64,000 nt of DNA from Streptomyces sp. MMBL 11-1 (lineage in GTDB: Bacteria; Actinomycetota; Actinomycetes; Streptomycetales; Streptomycetaceae). Shown piece by piece: positions 56,621 through 64,000 of the stretch. Numbering within the stretch: the stretch's first letter is position 1; every line of letters begins with the position of its first letter. The stretch is taken from assembly GCF_028622875.1 (NCBI RefSeq), contig NZ_CP117709.1, positions 4,653,001 to 4,717,000 on the forward strand, written 5' to 3'. The notes beneath the pieces are model-generated. The model saw only the letters and a list, made by a program, of their open reading frames with translations. It was not told where the DNA came from and did not search any database. Both the position numbers and the translations under genes were made by a program.

Positions 56621-57358
56621 ATGTTGCTCGCCCAGATCAGCGATCTGCACCTGGACGGCGGCGAACGCGCGACACGGCGGGCGGTCCGCGTCATGGACCA
56701 TCTGCGGGCCCTGCCCCGCCCCGTCGACGCGCTGCTGGTCACCGGGGACATCGCCGACCACGCGACCGAGGCCGAGTACGAGGAGGCGGTACGCCTGCTC
56801 GACGCGCCGTTCCCCGTCCTCGCCTGCCCGGGCAACCACGACGCCCGCCCCGCCTACCGCAAGGCGTTCCTCGGCGAGGCCCCGGACACCGCGCCCGTCA
56901 ACCGGGTCCACCACATCGCCGGAACCGCCATCCTGATGTGCGACTCCACGATCCCCGGCCGCGACGAGGGGCGCCTCGACACCGAGACCCTGGCCTGGAT
57001 CGACGCCACGCTCGCCGGGCTGCCCGACGGCGTCCCCGCGCTGATCGCCTTCCACCAGCCGCCCGTCGAACTCCACCACCCGCTGCCGGACGCCGGGATG
57101 CTCCAGGAGCCCGAGCGGCTCGCCGCCCTGCTCGCCGCCCACCCGCGGGTCGTCGCCGTCCTCACCGGGCACGCCCACACGGCCGCCGCCTCGGTCTTCG
57201 GCGGCCGCCCCCTGATCGTCGGACCCGCCGTCACCTGGACCCTGCGCCTGCCCTGGGAGGGCGACCGCCCGGCGGACCGGGACCAGCCGCCGGGCCTGGC
57301 GTTCCACGTCCTGGGCGAGGACCGCCGGCTGACCACGCACTTCCGTGTCGTCCTCTGA
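56621..57358 (+). CDS. CpdA-like metallophosphodiesterase
   Basis: 245 residues, ATG at 56621 behind GGGGAGG. The calcineurin-like metal sites are present: ISDLHL (D-x-H) near residue 6, VTGDIAD (GD) near 42, PGNHD near 70, AFHQPP near 148, GHAHTA (G-H-x-H) near 185. This order and spacing match class III cyclic-nucleotide phosphodiesterases such as CpdA. It likely hydrolyses cAMP or a related phosphodiester; candidate Crp-type sites elsewhere in the window make cAMP relevant. Ends at a strong hairpin. Confidence 0.88.
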   Translation: MLLAQISDLHLDGGERATRRAVRVMDHLRALPRPVDALLVTGDIADHATEAEYEEAVRLLDAPFPVLACPGNHDARPAYRKAFLGEAPDTAPVNRVHHIAGTAILMCDSTIPGRDEGRLDTETLAWIDATLAGLPDGVPALIAFHQPPVELHHPLPDAGMLQEPERLAALLAAHPRVVAVLTGHAHTAAASVFGGRPLIVGPAVTWTLRLPWEGDRPADRDQPPGLAFHVLGEDRRLTTHFRVVL

Positions 57359-57380
57359 GCCCCCCGGATCCCGGCGCCCC

Positions 57381-57419
57381 GATCACCCGGGGAGTTAATC
57401 CTCAACTCCCCAGGTGATC
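57381..57419. terminator. Terminator after the phosphodiesterase gene
   Basis: 16-bp arms with one mismatch (57381-57396 and 57404-57419) around a 7-nt loop, 22 bp after the stop. Confidence 0.75.
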
Positions 57420-57601
57420 GTGTGCGATGATTTGCGCGCCCCCCGGTCGTCGGCAGTCCGGACCGGCCGGCACCCGCCCCCGCCCGTAGCGGCGGCACGC
57501 GGCGCGCGCCGCTCTTCTTGACGCACGCTCACACCGAACGCAGGCCAGCGGGGTACGGAACAAGCCGATACAGCGCTGCTCGACCCCAAGGACAGACAGC
57601 C

Positions 57602-57817
57602 ATGACCACCGCCTCCCTGCCCCGGAACTCCGAACGTCCGGAATCGGCCGCCGCCACGCCCCAGCACCACGGCCTCTTCCTGGAGCCCCGCTTCGCCGTG
57701 GACCCGACCGCGACGGACGACGACGAGGACTTCGACGCCCCGTACGACGCGCCGCCCGCGCCCACCACCTCGGCCAGGGAGCCGGAGCGGACCAACCGCC
57801 GCCCCCGCCGCCGCTGA
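57602..57817 (+). CDS. Small hypothetical acidic protein
   Basis: 71 residues, ATG at 57602 with AAGGACAG upstream. Ser/Pro-rich N-terminus, HHGLFLEPRFAVDPTATDDD in the middle, an acidic DDDEDFDAPYDAPP stretch and a basic RRPRRR end. No domain recognised. Codon bias is normal for the genome, which supports a real gene. It lies between the phosphodiesterase terminator and the Cmx-type exporter leader; no functional link seen. Confidence 0.5.
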   Translation: MTTASLPRNSERPESAAATPQHHGLFLEPRFAVDPTATDDDEDFDAPYDAPPAPTTSAREPERTNRRPRRR

Positions 57818-57872
57818 TCCCGACGACGGCCCCCGGCCCGTAAAACCGCTGGAGGCCGCGCCGCCCGGACGG

Positions 57873-57878
57873 TAGCCT
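57873..57878 (+). promoter_or_regulatory. -10 element of a leaderless leader-peptide transcript
   Basis: TAGCCT ends 6 nt before the ATG at 57885, a spacing typical of leaderless Streptomyces transcripts. No convincing -35 was identified. Confidence 0.45.
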
Positions 57879-57884
57879 CATCTC

Positions 57885-57947
57885 ATGGCCGGCCCCGAGT
57901 CCGACAGACTCCGGCCACCGGTGCGCCGGTGGCCGTGTTCGTGCTGA
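57885..57947 (+). CDS. 20-codon putative leader peptide upstream of the Cmx-like exporter
   Basis: ATG at 57885 to TGA at 57945-57947, encoding MAGPESDRLR... ending WPCSC. It has no ribosome binding site but a -10 hexamer just upstream, so leaderless translation is plausible. The perfect hairpin 57912-57935 lies inside it and a second hairpin (57953-57978) follows. Chloramphenicol-resistance genes are often induced by drug-stalled ribosomes on such leaders. Existence as a translated peptide is inferred. Confidence 0.45.
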   Translation: MAGPESDRLRPPVRRWPCSC

Positions 57948-57978
57948 GCGTCGCCGGCTGACCCCACGGGTCACCGGC
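57912..57978 (+). promoter_or_regulatory. Tandem alternative hairpins, candidate attenuator
   Basis: Hairpin 1: CGGCCACCGG (57912-57921) with CCGGTGGCCG (57926-57935). Hairpin 2: GCCGGCTGACCC (57953-57964) with GGGTCACCGGC (57968-57978), one bulge. The right arm of hairpin 1 (GCCGGTG) can instead pair with CACCGGC of hairpin 2, giving mutually exclusive folds. Confidence 0.5.
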
Positions 57979-58072
57979 CCCCTTCACCACGGCCGCACGC
58001 CCCCTCGGCTCACCGCGGGTTCGGGCCGTTCCCTCTCGCGCACGCGCTGAAGCACCGCCGTACGCGAGGTTC

Positions 58073-58143
58073 GTGCCACCGGCCGATTGTCACCGCCGGG
58101 CACCTCTCCGTGCCACCGGCCGATCACCGCCGGGCACTTCTCC
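58073..58143. repeat. Tandem repeat of 37 and 34 bp
   Basis: Two abutting copies beginning GTGCCACCGGCCGAT and ending CTCC (58073-58109, 58110-58143), the second lacking 3 bp and carrying one substitution. Each contains internal inverted GTGCC/GGGCAC arms. It lies in the leader region about 100 bp before the exporter. Confidence 0.7.
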
Positions 58144-58244
58144 GCGCCGCCCCGCCGGGCCACCGGCGGACGTCCGCGCGGCCCGCATCCCCGCACCCGG
58201 TCTGTCTGTCCACCCGACGGTTCCGTCCAAGGGGCTACTCACCC

Positions 58245-59435
58245 ATGCCAATCGCCGTCTACGTCCTCGGGCTCGCTGTCTTCGCCCAGGGCACCTCCGA
58301 ATTCATGCTGTCCGGGCTCGTCTCCGGCATCGCCGCCGACCTCGACGTCTCCCTCTCCGCCGCCGGCCTCCTCACCTCCGCCTTCGCCGTCGGGATGGTC
58401 GTCGGCGCACCCCTGATGGCGCTCTTCAGCCGCACCTGGCCCCGCCGACGCGCCCTGCTCCTCTTCCTCGCGGTCTTCGTCGCCGTCCACGTCGTCGGCG
58501 CTCTCACCCCGAGTTACGGGGTTCTCCTCGCGACCCGCTTCGTCGGGGCCCTCGCCAACGCGGGCTTCTGGGCGGTCGCGCTGACCACGGCCGTCTCGAT
58601 GGTCCCGGACCGGCTGAAGGGCCGGGCCACCGCCGTGGTGGTCGGCGGCGTGACGATCGCCTGCGTGGTGGGCGTACCGGCCGGTGCGGTGATGGGGGAG
58701 CGGTGGGGGTGGCGGTCGGCCTTCTGGGCGGTCGCGATCGTCTCGCTGCCCGCCGTCCTCGCGGTCCTGCGCTCCATCCCGGGCGGCCGGGGTACGGACC
58801 CGGCCGCCGCACCCGTACCCGTACGGCACGAACTGCGGGCGCTGACCGGGCCCCGGCTGCGGCCGGTCCTGCTCACGATGGCGCTGGTGCAGGGGGCGAC
58901 CTTCTGCACGTTCTCCTACCTGGAGCCGCTCCTCACCCGGGAGACGGGGCTGGGCGCGGGGTGGGTGCCGGTGGCCCTGGCGCTCTTCGGGGCGGGCTCC
59001 TTCGCCGGGGTCACGGTGGCGGGCCGGTTCGCCGACGCCCGCCCGGTCGCCGTCGTCGCCACGGGCATGACGGCCCTCGCCCTCGGCTGGGCGGCCCTCG
59101 CCCTGGCGGCGGGCCGCCCGGCGCTCGCCCTGGCGCTGATCCCGCTCCTCGGCATGCTCGCCTTCGGTACGGGCACCGCTCTGATCACCCGGGTCCTGGG
59201 CCTGGCGTCCGGGGCCCCGACGCTGGCCGGGGCCTTCTCGACGACTGCGTTCAACCTGGGGGCGACGGTGGGCCCGTGGGCGGGCGGCCTGGCCCTGGAC
59301 GCCGGGTTCGGCTACCGGGCGCCGGTCTGGGTGAGCGCCCTGCTGATGGCGGCGGCCCTGCTCGTCGCCGCGACGACGGCGAAGGGCCGCCGCCCCCGAG
59401 CGGGGGAGCGGCGGCCCTCAGCGGCTGTCCGGTGA
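58245..59435 (+). CDS. Cmx/CmrA-like MFS transporter (chloramphenicol exporter family)
   Basis: 396 residues, ATG at 58245 behind AAGGGG. MPIAVYVLGLAVFAQGTSEF and GLLTSAFAVGMVVGAPLMAL closely match the Cmx/CmrA chloramphenicol efflux family, with VALTTAVSMVPDRLKGRATA and GVPAGAVMGERWGWRSAFW in the expected helices 4-5. Twelve helices, usual length. Preceded by a putative leader peptide with alternative hairpins, a plan compatible with antibiotic-induced attenuation. Whether chloramphenicol is the real substrate is not shown by sequence; related sugar or arabinose (AraJ-type) exporters are the alternative. Confidence 0.85.
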   Translation: MPIAVYVLGLAVFAQGTSEFMLSGLVSGIAADLDVSLSAAGLLTSAFAVGMVVGAPLMALFSRTWPRRRALLLFLAVFVAVHVVGALTPSYGVLLATRFVGALANAGFWAVALTTAVSMVPDRLKGRATAVVVGGVTIACVVGVPAGAVMGERWGWRSAFWAVAIVSLPAVLAVLRSIPGGRGTDPAAAPVPVRHELRALTGPRLRPVLLTMALVQGATFCTFSYLEPLLTRETGLGAGWVPVALALFGAGSFAGVTVAGRFADARPVAVVATGMTALALGWAALALAAGRPALALALIPLLGMLAFGTGTALITRVLGLASGAPTLAGAFSTTAFNLGATVGPWAGGLALDAGFGYRAPVWVSALLMAAALLVAATTAKGRRPRAGERRPSAAVR

Positions 59436-59452
59436 CCCCGGACGCCGGTGCG

Positions 59453-60307
59453 TCAGAGAACGCGGACCGCGCCGGTCGGCCGGTCGTAGTCCATGGAGCG
59501 CTGCACCGTACCGGTGCTGGAGTTCTGCGCACCGACGAACTGGCCGCCGCCGACGTAGATCGCGACGTGGTAGGCGCTGCCCGCGCTGCCCCAGTAGAGG
59601 ATGTCGCCGGGCTGGAGGTTGTTCAGGGAGACCTGGGTGCCGAAGGTCGACTGGGACTGCGAGACGCGCGGCAGGTCGATGCCCGCCGTGCGGTACGCGG
59701 CCTGGACCAGACCCGAGCAGTCCCACGCGTTGGGGCCGGTGCCGCCGGACACGTACGCGTCACCGACCTGGGCCTTGGCGAACGCCACGATGGAGGCGGC
59801 GGAGCCGCTCACGTTCGAGGAGGAGGGGGCGGAGGCCGAGCTGCCCGAGGAGTCCGAGGAGTTCGAGGAACCGGAGGAAGCGCTGAGCGTCGTGCGCTCG
59901 GAGGTCCGGGAGGCGCGCTCGGCGCGCTCCTTGGCCTCGGCCTCGGCCTTCGCCTTGGCGGCGGCTTCGGCCTTCTTCTCGGCCTCGGCCTTGCGGACGG
60001 CCTCGGCGTGGGCCTTCTTGGCCGTCTTCGCGGCCTTCTCGGCCGCGGCGTCCTCGTAGGCCCGCGTCTCCAGGTCGAGGGCGACCTGCTGCGTGGCCTG
60101 AGCGGAGGCGGCCACAGCGGTGGAGAAGCCGGACGTGATCGTGGGCATCTCGATCGTCTGGGTCACCGGCTCGGCCTGGGCCGGACCGGCGGCACCCGCG
60201 ACCGCGATGGTGCTGAGGACGCCACCGGCAACTCCGGCTCGCAGCGCCGACTTCGAGGCGCTCTGACGGGGCTTCCGGTGGCTGGGTATGTGAGCGGTGT
60301 GGGACAT
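59453..60307 (-). CDS. Secreted NlpC/P60 cell-wall peptidase with coiled coil
   Basis: 284 residues, ATG at 60307. Signal peptide about 1-46 (ALRAGVAGGVLSTIAVAGAA, cleavage after AQA). Residues about 75-145 are an Ala/Glu/Lys coiled coil. A Ser-rich linker (about 145-175) leads to the NlpC/P60 domain (about 180-284), with catalytic Cys in DCSGLVQAAYRTAG and His in YHVAIYVGGG. It cleaves peptidoglycan stem peptides outside the cell during growth or sporulation. The long leader contains a structured element (60419-60488), suggesting RNA-level control as known for other Streptomyces wall hydrolases. Confidence 0.93.
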   Translation of the reverse strand: MSHTAHIPSHRKPRQSASKSALRAGVAGGVLSTIAVAGAAGPAQAEPVTQTIEMPTITSGFSTAVAASAQATQQVALDLETRAYEDAAAEKAAKTAKKAHAEAVRKAEAEKKAEAAAKAKAEAEAKERAERASRTSERTTLSASSGSSNSSDSSGSSASAPSSSNVSGSAASIVAFAKAQVGDAYVSGGTGPNAWDCSGLVQAAYRTAGIDLPRVSQSQSTFGTQVSLNNLQPGDILYWGSAGSAYHVAIYVGGGQFVGAQNSSTGTVQRSMDYDRPTGAVRVL

Positions 60308-60418
60308 GGGTACTAGCGCTATCAGGGCTGTAGGGGTCCCATCAAGAAACGTGTGTTGCGACACAGTTACGTTCGGAATCTGTGAATCCGCTTTCCGGGC
60401 GCCTTTATTGACGCCGTA

Positions 60419-60488
60419 ACGGGCAAATCGGGCAGCCGTCATCAGGCCCGTGATCACTGCCTTTCGGCAATACGCCCGAATTGCCCGT
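60419..60488 (-). promoter_or_regulatory. Three-way-junction-like structured element in the NlpC/P60 leader
   Basis: A 15-bp stem (60419-60433 with 60474-60488, one mismatch) encloses two smaller hairpins: ATCA/TGAT (60441-60454) and TGCC/GGCA (60458-60469) with a GAAA tetraloop on the minus strand. It lies 110-180 nt upstream of the NlpC/P60 ATG. A riboswitch, thermosensor or operator is possible. The conserved ydaO blocks were not found. Confidence 0.45.
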
Positions 60489-61035
60489 CGCTTACCATCC
60501 GTTCACACCGATGGCCAAGCCCGGTTTTCCGGGGCGCCGTGCCGTGTGGCGCAGGTCACGGCGTGAGGTCGCCGGGGCGGGCAACCCTCGCGGCCGTGTT
60601 CCGCGTGGCCGCCCGCGGTCGCCCCGTCGGCGGAAGTGGCGGCTCCGCTCGCGTGCCGGGCGGCCGGCCGGGCGGGGCGGTCTTCGGGTGGAGGGGGCGG
60701 ACGGGCGGCCTCCGGGTGCGCGATCCGGAACTTCGTGAATGCGTGCACATGTCCCCATCGGTCCTCGCCACCCCCGTCCGGGTTGGCCGCAGGCCTCGGC
60801 CGACGCCCATATCACCTCACGGCAGTCCATCGCCAATTTGCTTGTAGGGGCTGTCGATTGATAGCGCAGCACGCCTTTGACCAGCGGTAACACCGGTGAA
60901 TGTCACGTCTCGTGATCACTCGGCCGCTTCGCGTACGAAGATCACCGCTGATACGACTTCATGATCGTTCGTCAGGTGGTGGAGATCACAAAGCCGTTGT
61001 CGTACCCCGTGTCGCAGATCACAGGGGGGCGGGCA
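60489..61035. other. Long intergenic region between NlpC/P60 and nuoA
   Basis: No gene with family features is seen. It holds GATCAC motifs at 60914-60919, 60940-60945, 60984-60989 and 61017-61022; an identical GTGATCAC octamer lies at 60912-60919 and, in the neighbouring leader, at 60450-60457. It should contain the divergent promoters. Confidence 0.5.
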
Positions 61036-61041
61036 TAGGAT
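61036..61041 (+). promoter_or_regulatory. Candidate -10 of the nuo operon
   Basis: TAGGAT, placed 16 nt before a Rex-like operator. The -35 match is poor, so the promoter call is tentative. Confidence 0.35.
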
Positions 61042-61056
61042 GCGGGGCAGTCGGGC

Positions 61057-61074
61057 TTGTGAACTGCCTCACAT
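61057..61074. promoter_or_regulatory. Rex-like redox operator upstream of nuoA
   Basis: TTGTGAACTGCCTCACAT matches the Streptomyces Rex operator form TTGTGAACnnnTTCACAA at 13 of the 15 constrained positions. It lies 80 bp before nuoA and just downstream of a candidate -10, where a bound repressor would block transcription. Rex releases DNA when NADH is high, which would induce complex I. Confidence 0.6.
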
Positions 61075-61153
61075 GTGCACGATCTTGGTGAGGTGGCGAG
61101 CCGGTCGCCCGATGCGGTCCACAGGTCAAGGACGACTGGAAGGAGCGAGGAGC

Positions 61154-61513
61154 GTGAATGCCTACGCGCCCATCCTCGTGCTCGGCGCCCTCGGGGCAGG
61201 GTTTGCGATCTTCTCCGTGGTCATGGCCACGCTTATCGGCCCCAAGCGGTACAACCGGGCAAAGCTCGAAGCGTACGAGTGCGGTATCGAACCCACCCCG
61301 ACTCCCGCCGGAGGCGGCCGCTTCCCGATCAAGTACTACCTGACGGCGATGCTTTTCATCGTCTTCGACATCGAGATCGTCTTCCTCTATCCCTGGGCGG
61401 TCTCCTTCGACGCCCTCGGGATCTTCGGGCTCGTGGAGATGCTGCTCTTCGTGCTCACCGTCTTCGTCGCCTACGCGTATGTGTGGCGTCGGGGCGGCCT
61501 GGAATGGGACTGA
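61154..61513 (+). CDS. nuoA: NADH-quinone oxidoreductase subunit A
   Basis: 119 residues, GTG at 61154 behind GGAGCGAGGAG. Three transmembrane helices; KLEAYECGIEPTPTPAGGGR is the invariant NuoA loop with the Cys at the quinone-site mouth, and IKYYLTAMLFIVFDIEIVFL the conserved helix 2 signature. Membrane subunit at the hinge between the hydrophilic and membrane arms of complex I. First gene of the operon, preceded by a Rex-like site. Confidence 0.97.
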   Translation: MNAYAPILVLGALGAGFAIFSVVMATLIGPKRYNRAKLEAYECGIEPTPTPAGGGRFPIKYYLTAMLFIVFDIEIVFLYPWAVSFDALGIFGLVEMLLFVLTVFVAYAYVWRRGGLEWD

Positions 61514-61531
61514 GGGGCTGAGGGGCACACC

Positions 61532-62086
61532 ATGGGACTCGAAGAGAAACTGCCGAGCGGCTTCGTTCTGACCACGGTCGAGCAGGCCGCGGGCTGGGTG
61601 CGGAAGTCGTCCGTCTTCCCGGCCACGTTCGGACTGGCCTGCTGCGCCATCGAGATGATGACGACCGGCGCGGGCCGCTACGACCTGGCCCGGTTCGGGA
61701 TGGAGGTCTTCCGCGGATCGCCGCGACAGGCTGACCTGATGATCGTCGCGGGGCGGGTGAGCCAGAAGATGGCGCCCGTCCTGCGGCAGGTCTACGACCA
61801 GATGCCGAATCCCAAGTGGGTCATCTCCATGGGAGTTTGTGCGTCATCGGGTGGGATGTTCAACAATTACGCCATTGTGCAGGGTGTTGATCACATTGTC
61901 CCGGTCGATATCTATCTGCCGGGTTGTCCGCCGCGCCCCGAGATGCTGCTGGACGCCATCCTCAAGCTCCACCAGAAGATCCAGGACGGGAAACTCGGGG
62001 TCAACGCGGAGGAGGCCGCCCGCGAGGCGGAGGAAGCGGCCCTCAAGGCACTGCCCCTGATCGAGATGAAGGGGCTGCTGCGGTGA
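61532..62086 (+). CDS. nuoB: NADH-quinone oxidoreductase subunit B (N2 cluster)
   Basis: 184 residues, ATG at 61532. Ligands of the 4Fe-4S cluster N2 are Cys37-Cys38 ([10 protein letters not shown]), Cys103 (MGVCASSGG) and Cys132 (LPGCPPRPE). It passes electrons to menaquinone at the NuoB/NuoD interface. The codons from about 61830 to 61925 are unusually rich in A/T third positions (GTT, TGT, TCA, AAT, ATT, GAT, TAT, GGT), in contrast to the rest of the gene. Overlaps nuoC by GTGA. Confidence 0.97.
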   Translation: MGLEEKLPSGFVLTTVEQAAGWVRKSSVFPATFGLACCAIEMMTTGAGRYDLARFGMEVFRGSPRQADLMIVAGRVSQKMAPVLRQVYDQMPNPKWVISMGVCASSGGMFNNYAIVQGVDHIVPVDIYLPGCPPRPEMLLDAILKLHQKIQDGKLGVNAEEAAREAEEAALKALPLIEMKGLLR

Positions 62087-62810
62087 CCGAGAACTCCGAC
62101 GCGAACGGCGAGCGGAACGGCGACGCCGTACCCGCCCCGCGCGACACCGGCGGCGAGGTCATCCGCGTCCGCAAGGGCATGTTCGGCGCGAACAACGGCG
62201 GCGACACCTCCGGCTACGGCGGCCTCATCCGCACCGTCACCCTTCCGGGAGCCGCCTCCCGGCCGTACGGCGGCTGGTTCGACGAGGTGGCCGACGAGCT
62301 CGAAGGGGCCCTGGAGGAACAGGACCTGCTCCCCTCCCACGCCATCGAGAAGACGGTCGTCGACCGCGACGAGCTGACCTTCCACATCGCCCGCGAGCAC
62401 CTGGTCCAGGTCGCCCGCACCCTGCGCGACGACCCCGCGCTGCGCTTCGAACTCTGTACGGGCGTGAGCGGCGTCCACTTCCTGGGCGACAAGGGCCGCG
62501 AGCTGCACGCCGTCTACCACCTGCGCTCCCTCACCCACGGCCGGCTGATCCGGCTGGAGGTGTCCGCCCCGGACAGCGACCCGCACATCCCGTCGCTCGT
62601 CGAGGTCTACCCGACCAACGACTGGCACGAGCGCGAGGCCTACGACTTCTTCGGGCTCGTCTTCGACGGGCACCCGGCCCTGACCCGGATCATGATGCCG
62701 GACGACTGGCAGGGCTTCCCGCAGCGCAAGGACTACCCCCTCGGCGGCATCGCCGTCGAGTACAAGGGCGCCCAGATCCCGGCTCCGGACCAGCGGAGGT
62801 CGTACTCCTG

Positions 62811-62811
<1 letters not shown>
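62083..62811 (+). CDS. nuoC: NADH-quinone oxidoreductase subunit C
   Basis: 242 residues, GTG at 62083 overlapping the nuoB stop. An N-terminal extension of about 50 polar residues precedes the 30-kDa subunit core: [40 protein letters not shown], and [20 protein letters not shown], the family signature. RILMPDDW-type [20 protein letters not shown] closes the domain (quoted in part). Part of the peripheral arm with NuoB and NuoD. Its TGA shares one base with the nuoD ATG. Confidence 0.96.

Positions 62812-64000
<1,189 letters not shown>

Noticed and set aside
57602..57817. RiPP precursor peptide
   Set aside because: No cysteine or Ser/Thr-rich core with a leader, and no maturation enzyme adjacent.
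60308..60600. ydaO (cyclic di-AMP) riboswitch before NlpC/P60
   Set aside because: The conserved blocks around GGGTGAAT and AATCCGTCAGCT were not found by eye on the minus strand; a covariance search would be decisive.

Overview
The window is a stretch of Streptomyces chromosome. This is inferred from very high G+C with strong GC3 bias, SARP/AfsR-type regulators, several GTG starts, rare TTA (bldA-type) codons confined to two genes, futalosine-route menaquinone genes, a SigE-family sigma factor and PknB-like kinases. No rRNA, tRNA, insertion sequence, prophage or CRISPR array was seen.

Left part (1-13 kb): an HxlR/NmrA divergent pair (regulator cut by the window edge), a frameshifted AhpD-family gene, and an AfsR-like regulator facing a DHA2 drug exporter across seven tandem heptamers. 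A flavin monooxygenase follows. Then comes a compact leftward set: an ATP-grasp-like protein, a SAM methyltransferase, and an FAD oxidoreductase with two TTA codons. It looks like a small uncharacterised biosynthetic cluster.

13-27 kb: a 1199-residue CHAT-protease-like protein translationally coupled to an unknown 224-residue protein; pspAB and htpX (membrane/envelope stress); a PNPOx-like flavoprotein; a TetR regulator; a VOC-fold protein behind a cluster of five DnaA-box-like 9-mers; a Ser/Thr kinase fused to a PQQ-type propeller; small membrane and secreted proteins; and decayed fragments of a deazaflavin-dependent reductase and a PIN-domain protein.

27-40 kb: a 58-residue protein with four DAHAT repeats beside a second SARP-NB-ARC-TPR regulator; a decayed amidohydrolase; a MerR regulator; and a RpiR regulator divergent from a tightly coupled C45 amidase/acyltransferase plus Opp/Dpp-type ABC operon, which together suggest uptake and cleavage of a peptide-like or N-acyl substrate.

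40-64 kb: the housekeeping respiratory side. A cold-shock gene with a terminator-like hairpin in its leader, mqnA, a second kinase, mqnC, an imidazolonepropionase-like protein and cutA. Next comes a TTA-containing XRE-TPR regulator facing a GRDP-like protein and a methyltransferase across a perfect 25-bp palindrome. Then a SigE-family sigma/membrane partner/DUF3152 protease-like operon, menG, a geranylgeranyl-reductase-family (menaquinone) reductase, transporters, CGNR regulator, CpdA-like phosphodiesterase, a Cmx-like chloramphenicol exporter with an attenuator-like leader, and an NlpC/P60 hydrolase. The window ends in nuoA-nuoB-nuoC-nuoD' of complex I, preceded by a Rex-like operator. Menaquinone synthesis (mqnA, mqnC, menG, reductase) and its main electron donor (Nuo) are thus clustered.

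Starts were chosen by ribosome binding site, family N-termini and coupling. Functions are inferred from recognised motifs, not from database searches.
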